From contig JAVVEH010000063.1 of assembly GCA_032251435.1 (NCBI GenBank), positions 1 to 20,484 of the forward strand: a DNA stretch of 20,484 bases, in the 5' to 3' direction. Below the pieces are notes generated by a model that worked only from the letters and a program-made list of their open reading frames with translations, had not been told where the DNA came from and did not search any database. This DNA comes from JAVVEH01 sp032251435 (GTDB lineage: Bacteria > Verrucomicrobiota > Lentisphaeria > Oligosphaerales > MVZH01). Shown in pieces: positions 1 to 7,724 of this stretch (positions are counted from its first letter, which is position 1; the number at the start of each line of letters is the position of its first letter). The position numbers and the translations under genes were made by a program.

Positions 1-55
1 TCGGAGGTCGGAGGTCGGAGGTCGGAGGTCGGAGGTCGGAGGTCGGAGGTCGGAG
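1..55. repeat. Heptanucleotide tandem repeat (tcggagg)n
   Basis: The unit tcggagg is repeated without error seven times, followed by six bases of an eighth copy. The array starts at base 1, so its true length is unknown and probably extends past the window. It abuts a truncated hairpin repeat at 60-89. Seven-base units without spacers rule out a CRISPR. The array carries no start codon or ribosome binding site. It looks like a slippage-prone intergenic microsatellite. Confidence 0.95.
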
Positions 56-90
56 ATCCGGCTAAGCCGGGGAAGGAACCCCGGCCTACA
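52..90 (-). repeat. Truncated inverted copy of the cloverleaf hairpin repeat
   Basis: Bases 60-68 (ggctaagcc), 69-82 (gggg, loop aaggaa, cccc) and 83-89 (ggcctac) match, in reverse orientation, three consecutive modules of the complete element at 20342-20392. The first stem strand (gtaggcc) is absent. The third arm is reduced to gga-ga-tcc at 52-59, and the tandem heptamer array sits where the missing part should be. Both copies keep the same taa loop in the middle arm, so they are not exact reverse complements there. This is a dispersed repeat and no coding function is visible. Confidence 0.8.
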
Positions 91-532
91 TTGCCCGGCC
101 CGCATTCTCTTTGCGCCCTGAATAACGGGGGACTGCCGTGTCCGGCTTTTTACGCCAAAGGCGTTATGGCATATAGCCCGGGGTTGCCTCAAACCCCGGG
201 AATCGGAAAAAAACCATTCAACGCCAAGGGTGTTGTCTCGGGACCGCTCACGACGGCCCACGACCCACGATCCGCACCGTCGATTCAATCATGTTGAAAA
301 CAAGAGCAAGGGCCACGAAAAGGCACGAAAATGAAGAGGGGCGGGCAGGCGTTGATTTTTTTTGTGGCTTTTTGCGCTTTTTTGTGGCTATCCCCCAGTT
401 TTCAAAAATTAGTGTCGAATCAGTGTGAATGAGTGGTTCCTCGCATTGTTTTCCTCTCCCCTTATTGAACTAATTTCAGAGGAACCGTTTTCACCGGTTC
501 GCGAACGAGGGAGATTCCCGTCACATCCCGCG
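91..532. other. Gene-free stretch with small hairpin repeats
   Basis: I see no convincing gene here. Short open frames at 91-297 and 425-664 have no family-like sequence and run through repeats. The stretch holds a perfect 9-bp stem at 177-200 (cccggggtt, six-base loop, aaccccggg). It also has two related hairpins, acgcc-aaa-ggcgt near 152-164 and aacgcc-aag-ggtgtt near 220-234. At 313-392 a low-complexity block repeats short units of the ccacgaaaa / ttttgtggc kind on both strands. A 6-bp stem lies at 482-500 (gaaccg, seven-base loop, cggttc), downstream of the leftward TPR gene. That stem has no T-run on the minus strand, so it is a poor intrinsic terminator. Confidence 0.6.
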
Positions 533-1450
533 TCAAGGTTTGGCTTGCCGCAGGCTGTCGGCCCGCCGCTTATAGGCTTCTCCCTCGTTCGTTCGCTCCA
601 ACCGGCGGCATACGTTGGCCATAGTGTCCAGAACTGGCGCCAGATCCGGGTGCTCCGGTCCTAACGCGGCCTCCCGAAGGGCCAGGTCCCGCTCATAAAG
701 TTGAAGCGCCTGCTCATACTTACCCTGTGCCGTATAAACTTCAGCGAGGTTCATCCGGGTCGCCGAAACGGCGGGATGACTGGGACTGAGCAATTTTGTC
801 CGGACCGCCAACGAGCGTTCTAAGAGCGGCCGGGCCCGCGCATGGTAGCCCAGCTCAAAATAGAATGCCGCCAGATTATTTTGCACCATGGCCACAGCAG
901 TGCTCTCTTGACCATAAGCCTTTTCATAAATCGTCAACGCCCGTTTGAAAAACTGTTCAGCTTCATTGTAGCGCCCTTCAAATTTGACGTACCCTGCCAG
1001 ATTATTCAGCGTCATCGCCACCTTCGGGCTATCGGGCCCGAAGGCCTTTTCCTGAATGGCCAGCGCCCGCCTGTACAAGGGACCGGCCTTGGCGAAGTGA
1101 CCGCTGACCCGATACAGCTCAGCTAAATTGTTCAGGTTTGAAGCCACATCCGGATGATCGGCGCCATAGGCCGCCTCGCGCATCGCCAGGGATCGCTTGT
1201 AAAGTTGTTCGGCGTCAGTGTACTTTTTTTGATTAAAATAGAGCGCCGCCAGATTATTTAAGCTGGTTGTCACATTGCGGGTGGCTGTTTCAAGCGCTTC
1301 CTGGGCGACCGGAATCGCCTCGGCGTATTTGCCCTGCCGGTATAATGTGACCGCGCGCTGATTGATCGACTCCCATGTGGATTCAACTCCGACCGCTGTC
1401 AAGCTGACTGACAGTAGGGACACAAAACACATCCATTTCGCGGTGTTCAT
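533..1450 (-). CDS. Exported TPR-repeat protein, kinesin-light-chain type
   Basis: The 305-residue protein opens with a signal peptide (MNTAKWMCFVSLLSVSLTAVG, then a short polar stretch), so it is probably periplasmic or exported. The rest is TPR repeats with a strict 42-residue period. The Asn-Leu-Ala core recurs at about residues 66, 108, 150, 192 and 234, with a degenerate sixth at 276. Each unit carries LY.R.LA.RE and G..HP.VA elements typical of TPR_10/TPR_12 (kinesin light chain-like) repeats. Such repeats mediate protein-protein binding; no enzymatic domain is present and the partner is unknown. The ATG start has AAGGAG at 1461-1466, ten bases upstream. The gene is last in a leftward series, with a 213-bp gap from the stress-protein gene, so it may be transcribed separately. 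Confidence 0.9.
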   Translation of the reverse strand: MNTAKWMCFVSLLSVSLTAVGVESTWESINQRAVTLYRQGKYAEAIPVAQEALETATRNVTTSLNNLAALYFNQKKYTDAEQLYKRSLAMREAAYGADHPDVASNLNNLAELYRVSGHFAKAGPLYRRALAIQEKAFGPDSPKVAMTLNNLAGYVKFEGRYNEAEQFFKRALTIYEKAYGQESTAVAMVQNNLAAFYFELGYHARARPLLERSLAVRTKLLSPSHPAVSATRMNLAEVYTAQGKYEQALQLYERDLALREAALGPEHPDLAPVLDTMANVCRRLERTNEGEAYKRRADSLRQAKP

Positions 1451-1663
1451 AGCCGAAAGGCTCCTTTTGAGCGCGGGGGGTATAGCAAAAAAACTCTCCC
1501 CGCTTGATTAATAAAACAGGTCAATAAAGTAAGCCCATACGGTAACGCGGGAAAGGCTAAAATAAACCGGAAACCATAAGAAACTCATGGGGAAAAGGGG
1601 CTGACCGCGAGATGCTCAAGATGACCGATCCCACACCGAAATCATGGGACAGCGATGAAAAAA

Positions 1664-2104
1664 TCACCGATTCACGCGTGAGGGCACGACATAAACAGGG
1701 CAAACAGCCCGTTTGATGACCCCTTTGCTGACGCTCCCGGCGATAAGATGATACACCGCTCCGTGCCCATGTGTGCCGAGGATGATCATGTCAGCCTCGA
1801 GCTGATCGGCTTGCTCTAAAATCACCGCCGCGGTGTCTCCCTGAGCGAGCACGGCAGTCGCTTGTATGCCTTTTTCTTTCAACTGCCGGGCCAGATCCTG
1901 GACCTCGCAGTGCTCCCGGTGCCTCTGCCGGGCGATATAATCTCTTTCGGCCTGGGGACCGGGATCGTAACCGATGAAATCCGGATCCGGGGGCGCCACA
2001 TGCAGAACCCACACACGGCCGGCAAGAGCCAAAGCGAGTTTCTCCGCTTCTTTCATGACCACATCTGTTGTTTCGGAAAAATCGACAGCCACTAACATGT
2101 TCAT
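1664..2104 (-). CDS. Universal stress protein, UspA family, ATP-binding type
   Basis: The 146-residue protein is a single Usp domain of the usual length. It begins with the N-terminal strand LVAVDFSE and has VLHVAPPD after the first helix. It ends with the ATP-binding loop G110-x2-G113-x9-G123-S124 (GTHGHGAVYHLIAGS), followed by CPVYVVP. That motif defines the ATP-binding branch of the family (MJ0577-like). The role is cytoplasmic stress or energy-state adaptation, with no specific partner suggested by the neighbours. ATG at 2104 is chosen; an in-frame ATG two codons later is equally possible. Only a weak G-rich ribosome-binding stretch precedes it. The preceding phosphatase gene ends 128 bp upstream. 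Confidence 0.93.
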   Translation of the reverse strand: MNMLVAVDFSETTDVVMKEAEKLALALAGRVWVLHVAPPDPDFIGYDPGPQAERDYIARQRHREHCEVQDLARQLKEKGIQATAVLAQGDTAAVILEQADQLEADMIILGTHGHGAVYHLIAGSVSKGVIKRAVCPVYVVPSRVNR

Positions 2105-2232
2105 GTCGCACCCCCCGGTAAAAAGGGACCCACATTTTTCCCCTTCCGCGCCTCCCCTTATCCCTTCGACCAGTTTTCACGATGAGTGGTTCCCGGCGGC
2201 GCGCGTGACGCGGCCCCGTCCGCTGGTCAGTC

Positions 2233-3276
2233 TCAGGGTTGGAAAGCGAAGTCAAACGCCACCGCTTGTTCAGTGGCCCGGTCATAGCGGTCCATACGGG
2301 ATTGAATCACCCGAATCGTGTGGTGGTCAAACAAGTCCACCGGATGCAAACTGACCGCGGTCAAGGCCTTTCCATAGGCCGCGCCGGTATCGATATTGAT
2401 GGAAATGATGTCATCCAGTCCGCCACTGAAAACGAGGGTGTTTTGATCACGTTTCACTTCGACATCTCCCCCGGGGAAATTAACAAACGGCAGACTGGAC
2501 GCGGGATCGAAGTCGCCAGTTAATTCAGGAATCCCGACAAGGGCGGGGGTGGGTGTGTGACCATGAATTAACAGATAATCACCAAACTTCTCCTTGGGGA
2601 TGTCTCGATTCCATAGATGAAGATGGGAAATCCAGATGTCCCAGCGGTAGCGGAAACGATGAAACCGATCGTAATCGACGAGGGCCAATTGCTCTTCCGG
2701 TGTGATGTCGGGAATTGAGGTGGCGATATGGATGGGAAGCGTTCCCCGGTCTAAAAGGCTGGCATGGGTGAACGCGAAAGGGATTTGGCGCCCCTGATGT
2801 TCGATCACTTCCGTGTGGGCGTAGCGCAAATTGGCGAAAAAATCACCATAGGGATCCGGGAGCGGATAGTCGTTTGGATGGATTTGGATATGCTGATTTT
2901 TGGACTGGTAAAGGGCCTGGAACACCTCTGGCTTGTTAATGAAGGCGCACAGGGTTTGCTGCCCGCCATTGCCGGCGAACCAGGGATTGCCAAGGGCTCT
3001 GGAAAGATCGAAATCCCGGTAAAACTGCAGCAGCATGTCTTCATGATTGCCGGCCAGGCAGACAACCTCAAACTCAGTTTTCAAGGATAAAATAAGGTCG
3101 ACAACGGCTTTCGGACAGGGGCCGCGATCAATGTAATCGCCTAAAAAGATAAGTTTGGCCGCTTCTCCGGTCTGGTATTTGACGTGGCGGATATGGTTGA
3201 TGAGCATGACCAACGGATCATACATGCCGTGTATGTCACCAATCACCCAGATACGTTTATTCGTTGTGACGGCCAT
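2233..3276 (-). CDS. PPP-family metallophosphoesterase (Ser/Thr phosphatase or ApaH-like)
   Basis: The 347-residue protein has all the metal-binding signatures of the calcineurin-like PPP family in order. They are GDIHG (13-17), GDYIDRG (46-52), GNHED (76-80), a His in HASLLDRG (171-178), HGHTPT (238-243), and the closing INIDTGAAYGKAL strand (293-305). It is expected to be a cytoplasmic two-metal phosphatase acting on phosphoproteins or dinucleoside polyphosphates; the sequence does not settle which. It is longer than E. coli PrpA or ApaH. The extra length lies mainly between the GNHE motif and the later histidines (about 85-235), and there is an extended C-terminus. The ATG start is preceded by a short AGG six to seven bases upstream. 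It lies just downstream of larC, separated by a strong hairpin, so it is likely a separate transcript. Confidence 0.92.
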   Translation of the reverse strand: MAVTTNKRIWVIGDIHGMYDPLVMLINHIRHVKYQTGEAAKLIFLGDYIDRGPCPKAVVDLILSLKTEFEVVCLAGNHEDMLLQFYRDFDLSRALGNPWFAGNGGQQTLCAFINKPEVFQALYQSKNQHIQIHPNDYPLPDPYGDFFANLRYAHTEVIEHQGRQIPFAFTHASLLDRGTLPIHIATSIPDITPEEQLALVDYDRFHRFRYRWDIWISHLHLWNRDIPKEKFGDYLLIHGHTPTPALVGIPELTGDFDPASSLPFVNFPGGDVEVKRDQNTLVFSGGLDDIISINIDTGAAYGKALTAVSLHPVDLFDHHTIRVIQSRMDRYDRATEQAVAFDFAFQP

Positions 3277-3335
3277 AAAAAACCTGACGCGAGAGATCTA
3301 ACATCACGTCTTTTGCCCGAGTCGTTGGACAAAAG

Positions 3336-3374
3336 TGATTCATGAACGCGCCATGAGGGCGCGTGAATGAATCA
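3336..3374 (-). terminator. Long hairpin at the end of larC, probable terminator
   Basis: Bases 3336-3352 and 3358-3374 form a 17-pair stem with one two-base internal mismatch and a five-base loop. On the minus strand the hairpin is followed by cacttttg, a short T-run. The larC stop codon (3372-3374) lies in the first strand of the stem. The position, stem length and T4 tail suggest an intrinsic terminator between larC and the phosphatase gene; the short T-run makes this moderate. Confidence 0.55.
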
Positions 3375-4568
3375 GGTCTGGTCCGGCGCGGCCGCGGCCA
3401 GCATGATTTTGCGAAGCGGGACACGAGTCTCTTCAGCCAGCCGGCGGCAATCCTCAAACTCGGGAACCTTTTCCACCCCGGAAGGGCGGATGACGACTTT
3501 AACCTTTACTCGACCCCACGGCGTGTCAACGGTTCCCGCTTCCCGGGGCAAGACAACCCGGTTGATCGTGTGGAAACGGACACCAATGGTGCCGCTCTCA
3601 TCCAGCAGCACGCGGGCCAGGGAGTCGGCTTCTAAACAGGTGGCTAAAACATTTATTCGGCAACCGTCCCGGCCTTTTTTCATGCGGACAGGCATCGTCG
3701 TGACATCCAAAGCGCCGGCCGCCGCTAATTTTTCAGACACATAGGCCAGTCGTTCGGGCGTGTCGTCATCAATATCCGCTTCAAGAATAGTCAAAAGCTG
3801 GTGAGTGATTTGATCGTCGCAGAGATAGGCGCGGATAACATTGGGGACGTGTTGATGTTCCCGGCACCCGTGTCCGATGCCGATTTTTCCCAGCGTCAGA
3901 GGAAGATTCGTCCAGTTTCCCTGTGACAATGTGGTCAGCAACGCCGCCCCGGTGGGGGTGGTCAATTCGGCGTCAACCGCCAGTCGCCGGATGGGAAATC
4001 CCTCAATCAGCTTACTGGTCGCCGGCGCGGGAACGGGCAACACCCCGTGCGCGCACGTGACAGTACCCTGCCCGATCTTTAGTTCCGAGCACAACACCGT
4101 GTTGACATCCAGCAGATCCATGGCGACGCAGCAGCCGACAATGTCAACGATGGAATCCACGGCCCCGACTTCATGAAAATGCACCTTTTCCGGCGGCATG
4201 CCGTGGACGGCGCCCTCCGCGTCCGCCAGCCGCCTGAACACGCGGGCGGCCCGGTCTTTCGCGCGTTGGCTGAAATCTCCCTTGGCGATCATGGCCAAAA
4301 TTTCCGCTAAATGCCGCCCGTGATGATGGTCCCGCGCATGGTCATCATCGTGAGCATGATGATGGTGATGGAGCTCACTGACTTCACAAAATCCACAGAC
4401 AATGTGGTTCGCGTCTTGCCGCCGTTGAAAGTCGATGGTGAACGCTTCCAGACCCATTGAACGGATGGCCGCGTCTACCGCTTTGACCGGCGCTCCCAAA
4501 TCAAAAAGAGAGGCTAAAATCATATCTCCGGCGGCGCCGCCGACCGGGTCGAAACAAAGCATACTCAT
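3372..4568 (-). CDS. larC: LarC, nickel insertion protein for the lactate racemase cofactor
   Basis: The 398-residue protein begins MSMLCFDPVGGAAGDMILAS, the hallmark of the LarC (DUF111) family, and carries FHEVGAVDSIVDIVG at 131-145. LarC uses CTP and inserts nickel into pyridinium-3,5-bisthiocarboxylate mononucleotide to make the nickel-pincer cofactor of LarA-type racemases and epimerases. A His/Asp-rich stretch at 67-86 (five consecutive His, then HAHDDDHARDHHH) fits nickel binding. In Lactobacillus plantarum the protein is made as LarC1/LarC2 by a programmed frameshift; here it is one uninterrupted frame. No larA, larB or larE lies in the window. ATG at 4568 has AAGGA about 12 bases upstream; ATG at 4562 is the alternative. 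YihY ends 135 bp upstream. Confidence 0.95.
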   Translation of the reverse strand: MSMLCFDPVGGAAGDMILASLFDLGAPVKAVDAAIRSMGLEAFTIDFQRRQDANHIVCGFCEVSELHHHHHAHDDDHARDHHHGRHLAEILAMIAKGDFSQRAKDRAARVFRRLADAEGAVHGMPPEKVHFHEVGAVDSIVDIVGCCVAMDLLDVNTVLCSELKIGQGTVTCAHGVLPVPAPATSKLIEGFPIRRLAVDAELTTPTGAALLTTLSQGNWTNLPLTLGKIGIGHGCREHQHVPNVIRAYLCDDQITHQLLTILEADIDDDTPERLAYVSEKLAAAGALDVTTMPVRMKKGRDGCRINVLATCLEADSLARVLLDESGTIGVRFHTINRVVLPREAGTVDTPWGRVKVKVVIRPSGVEKVPEFEDCRRLAEETRVPLRKIMLAAAAPDQT

Positions 4569-4647
4569 AATGATGTTTTTCCTTCATTCAGGTGTGAGTG
4601 AGGTGAATACGGCGGGCCACAGGCGAAGGAGACCGCCAACAGTGAGC

Positions 4648-4673
4648 CCCGCGGCCAGAACCCCGGCCGCGGG
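4648..4673 (-). terminator. GC-rich hairpin between yihY-like gene and larC
   Basis: A perfect 9-bp stem (cccgcggcc, eight-base loop, ggccgcggg) lies about 30 bases past the YihY-type stop and about 80 bases before larC. No T-run follows on the minus strand, so it is not a classical intrinsic terminator. It could be a pause or mRNA-stabilising hairpin, leaving larC partly read from the upstream operon. Confidence 0.35.
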
Positions 4674-4703
4674 CACCGCGTTTTTCCCGGAGAATCTCCA
4701 CCG

Positions 4704-6128
4704 TTAACAGGCCAGAGCCACGTCGGCCATCGGGCTGTCCCCCAAGTCGTCGTATATTTGCTTTTCCAGCTTATTGATACGCTCACAGAGCGACGGGCAG
4801 GTCTGTTCAAGCGTCAAGCGGATATTTTTCAAGGGCGCTCCACTGAGCGCGGCGCGGACATCGGCCACGGTGAGCGTTCCCAAGTCTTTCGCCGGCACAT
4901 AGGACCGCTCTTTTTTATCGCCTTCCACGGCGATGAGCACGTTGCCATCCACCAGTCGGTCCAGGACCGTGGCCGTGACCCGGGCGGGAATGTTATGAGA
5001 AGAACTGTAATCAACCGGGTTCCACTGACACCCCTTGTGGAAGGCGCGGGCCACTTCAGTGACAATCAGCAAGCCCAGCAGTTGCTGGGTGGCGAAAGAC
5101 ATGGTGTTCGGGGATGACTCGATATTATATGTCTTGTAATTTTGCACGGCGAATCCCACTTCCGCGCCGAAGAGCACCAGCAGCCAGCCAATTTGAACAA
5201 AAATTAAAAACAGGGGAATCGCCGCGAATGTCCCGTAGATGGGATTTTGTTTGGCGGCGCCGATTTGAACCGTGAAATAAAACCACTGCCAGGCGACAAA
5301 ACAGATCCCGCCAATGAGGCCGCCGACAAACGCGGGCCAGATGTTAACCTTGGTGTTGGGCATAAACATGTAAAGCAGCGAAAATCCCAAAACAATGAAG
5401 AACACGCTCGTCAATCCCAGCCCCTTCTCATACACCCAGAAGGCATGTCCCAGCCGCTCGCGCAGTAGCGTGTTTAATCCCTCGGACTGCAGCGCGGCGC
5501 TGGCGCTGGTGGCCAGCAGCAGCAGAATGGGAAACGTCACCAGCACGCTGATGTAGTCTGAAAATTTGCGGATGAGCGTCCGCGACTTCCCCACGCCCCA
5601 AATGATGTTGAAAATCGCCTCAATGCGCCCCATCATTTTGACCACACTCCAGAATAACAGGGCGATACCGACAATGCCCAAGGTGTTGAAATTGGTGTTT
5701 TCAACCGCCAGAAACACGTCCTTGATCACCTTGGTCATCGCCTCCGGCAATTCAGACAAGGCGCCATCCGGCGCGATAATCACGTCCCGCGTGGCGGTGT
5801 TAAATTGAATCCCGACCGTTTCCAGAAGCCGGTCCTGCACACGGAATCCTTTTGAGACCGAGAGCATCAAGGCGAGCACCGGAACCATCGCCATTAACGT
5901 GAAATACGTCATCGCCGAGGCTTGAACCCCGCTCCGGTTGGTGATGAATCCCTTCACCACCATGTGGATGACACGTAAAACAGACAGCAGGTATCGACGT
6001 GTCCCCGGCAGAATGTTCAGGTTCACATCCCATAAATCCTCGTTCAGAAATTTCCGGCTGTCAGCGACGGTTTTTTTTACTTTTCCGACAATTCCGGGCG
6101 AAGAAGGAGTGGCTTGGTTATCAGTCAT
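4704..6128 (-). CDS. YihY/BrkB family inner membrane protein
   Basis: The 474-residue protein is a YihY/virulence-factor-BrkB family member. A short amphipathic start is followed by about six membrane segments, near 70-95, 147-165, 190-212, 238-258, 265-288 and 300-330. The family signature around NPIYGTFAAIPLFLIFVQIG and the following WLLVLFGAEVG (295-325) is clear. After about residue 340 it has a soluble, winged-helix-like C-terminal domain, as seen in longer members. The biochemical function of the family is unsettled. The name is historical, and an RNase BN assignment for E. coli YihY was withdrawn. The start is 31 bp after the RNase H-fold gene stop, so they are probably co-transcribed. 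The ribosome-binding site is weak (gagag). Confidence 0.92.
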   Translation of the reverse strand: MTDNQATPSSPGIVGKVKKTVADSRKFLNEDLWDVNLNILPGTRRYLLSVLRVIHMVVKGFITNRSGVQASAMTYFTLMAMVPVLALMLSVSKGFRVQDRLLETVGIQFNTATRDVIIAPDGALSELPEAMTKVIKDVFLAVENTNFNTLGIVGIALLFWSVVKMMGRIEAIFNIIWGVGKSRTLIRKFSDYISVLVTFPILLLLATSASAALQSEGLNTLLRERLGHAFWVYEKGLGLTSVFFIVLGFSLLYMFMPNTKVNIWPAFVGGLIGGICFVAWQWFYFTVQIGAAKQNPIYGTFAAIPLFLIFVQIGWLLVLFGAEVGFAVQNYKTYNIESSPNTMSFATQQLLGLLIVTEVARAFHKGCQWNPVDYSSSHNIPARVTATVLDRLVDGNVLIAVEGDKKERSYVPAKDLGTLTVADVRAALSGAPLKNIRLTLEQTCPSLCERINKLEKQIYDDLGDSPMADVALAC

Positions 6129-6159
6129 TTGAAGCTCTCACAGTGAAGAAAACACAGAA

Positions 6160-7002
6160 TCAGCGCCAGTGGTTTTGACCGGCCCGCAGCCGTCGGATGG
6201 TGCCCAAATCGGGAGCGAAAGGGATTTCCGGCGGCTCAGAAGCGGTTAACGACAAGTGGTCCGCGAAAGGCGTCCCGGCCAGTTTCATATTATACGCGGT
6301 GACCATTAACGATTCCAAATTGATCACATCCATCATGTTGTAAGCGAGAAGCGTCTCCAGCGCCAGTTGATTGCCCCGGGTGAAAAACTCCCGCCACAGC
6401 AACACGGCAAAGTAACCGTCCACGCCATCCAACGGCCCGCGGTCGATTCCCAGTTGTTTTTCGATACCCTTCAACCCGCCTTTAAAGCCCAGGGAGGCGA
6501 AAACATGACGCAGGTCAATATGAGCGTGATTCATCGCGAGACCAAAATAGTTCCGGATAAACGGCAAGTCAAATGATTTTCCATTGTAAGTCACCAATAG
6601 GTCATAGCCCCGGATATCATGAATGAACGCGTCCATATTCTGGTTATGAACGTAATGGCGGACATCGGCGCCGTCATAAACACAGATTGTGGTGATGTAA
6701 TCCGCCCCTGTCTGTGTGCCGGTGGTTTCAATGTCCAAATAGGCGACCCGCTGGTTAAAATGCGGAAACAACCGCCAATGTTCCCGGGGCGGCAGGCTAT
6801 CCATAAAATAGCCGGGGCTTCGACGGCGCAGATGGCCGCTGGCTTCCGCGGCCCGCGCGCGGATAAGGTCCGCCCGGTCTTTCAGTACGGGAAAATTCTC
6901 GGTGGCTAAGGCGGTCTCCCAGTCGGTGATCCCCGCCGCCCAGAGTTTTTTTTCAACGCCCGCGCCAATGCCGGGGATGTGACAAAATGTGTGTTCAAGC
7001 AT
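6160..7002 (-). CDS. YprB-like RNase H-fold (DEDD) exonuclease
   Basis: The 280-residue protein has an N-terminal helix-hairpin-helix-like stretch (IPGIGAGVEKKLWAAGI, 9-25) that could contact nucleic acid. A DEDD-type exonuclease core follows. D90 and E92 lie in YLDIETTG, D145 in YNGKSFDLPF, and D225 in YNMMDVINLE. This matches the RNase_H_2/YprB family of predicted ribonucleases or 3'-5' exonucleases that need two metal ions. H161-D163 (HIDLRH) is the strongly conserved substrate-side motif of that group. It sits 14 bp after the membrane protease-like gene and 31 bp before the YihY-type gene, within a probable four-gene operon. The ATG start is preceded by a weak GGAT. The exact substrate is unknown. 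Confidence 0.88.
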   Translation of the reverse strand: MLEHTFCHIPGIGAGVEKKLWAAGITDWETALATENFPVLKDRADLIRARAAEASGHLRRRSPGYFMDSLPPREHWRLFPHFNQRVAYLDIETTGTQTGADYITTICVYDGADVRHYVHNQNMDAFIHDIRGYDLLVTYNGKSFDLPFIRNYFGLAMNHAHIDLRHVFASLGFKGGLKGIEKQLGIDRGPLDGVDGYFAVLLWREFFTRGNQLALETLLAYNMMDVINLESLMVTAYNMKLAGTPFADHLSLTASEPPEIPFAPDLGTIRRLRAGQNHWR

Positions 7003-7016
7003 ACGTGATCCGAAAA

Positions 7017-7724
7017 TTAATTAAGCAGTGTCCGCGCCCAATGAAACACAGATGCCGCGCTGTCCGCGGCGGCTGCCGCGTAGACGAGAAAAAAATCACT
7101 GGTCAGGCGCCAGCCTTGTCCCCATTGCCCGCTGGCGACAATCAGACAAAAAAGCAACAAGCCCGTATTACAGCAAAGAATCAATGACAGAGAAAAAAAG
7201 ATCCCGTGCATCTTGAGATCGGACTGAGCCCGTGACAACGCGTAAACCGTCATAGCGCCGTGATACGCGCAGGTGACCCCCAGCCCGATATTGAAGGCGA
7301 TCACCACGCCGGGCCGCGGCTGTCGCCAAATCATGCGCGTCAACCCGTAAAAACCGGTCCAAGCCAAAGAATACAGCGGAATAAAATAGGGAGCGAGAAC
7401 AATCCAGACATTCGGACGCTCAACGTGGACATGCCCGCTTCCGCCGCTGATTTTCATGGCGCCGGTTTCCCGGAGAAAACACTTGGCGGCCACCCAGTGA
7501 GTCAACTCATGCCCGAACACATACAAAACGGGTAACCGGCTGATAAAAACAACAAAAATCAATCCGCCGGCGAACCCCCCGACTAACGGCAGCACGACAC
7601 GCTGACTATCAAAATTCAGCGGCAGCCTGATCAGCGCCGAAACAAAAACCAATGTCAAGAAAAGCAGGCCGCAGGCGGCTGAAAATCGGCATACATGGAG
7701 AAGAAAACGGCGCAATGGAGTCAC
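7017..7724 (-). CDS. Integral membrane metalloprotease-like protein with HELTH motif
   Basis: The 235-residue protein has about six hydrophobic segments. The zinc-binding consensus HExxH appears as H72-E73-L-T-H76, at the edge of a membrane helix (VLYVFGHELTHWVAAKCF). This arrangement resembles M50/site-2 proteases, where HExxH lies inside the membrane. I do not see the usual NxxPxxxxDG third-ligand motif; instead there is a conserved-looking PNVWIVLAPYFIPLYSLAW stretch (103-121). Activity is therefore uncertain. It could be an M50-like intramembrane protease or a related membrane protein such as DUF3267-type. The GTG start overlaps the stop of the FGE-like gene by four bases (GTGA), which implies translational coupling. 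Confidence 0.75.
   Translation of the reverse strand: MTPLRRFLLHVCRFSAACGLLFLTLVFVSALIRLPLNFDSQRVVLPLVGGFAGGLIFVVFISRLPVLYVFGHELTHWVAAKCFLRETGAMKISGGSGHVHVERPNVWIVLAPYFIPLYSLAWTGFYGLTRMIWRQPRPGVVIAFNIGLGVTCAYHGAMTVYALSRAQSDLKMHGIFFSLSLILCCNTGLLLFCLIVASGQWGQGWRLTSDFFLVYAAAAADSAASVFHWARTLLN

Noticed and set aside
1..55. CRISPR-like tandem repeat
   Set aside because: Units are only 7 bp, contiguous and without spacers, and no cas genes are present.
502..591. 12-bp inverted repeat cgaacgagggag / ctccctcgttcg spanning the TPR stop
   Set aside because: One arm lies within the coding sequence and the 66-base gap makes a chance match plausible; no other copies seen.
91..664. Small plus-strand open frames at 91-297 and 425-664
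   Set aside because: They run through hairpin repeats and, for the second, antisense over the TPR gene; no ribosome-binding site or protein-like composition.
1791..2285. 164-residue minus-strand frame overlapping the stress-protein gene
   Set aside because: It is an Arg-rich shadow of the UspA gene; the UspA frame has complete family motifs.
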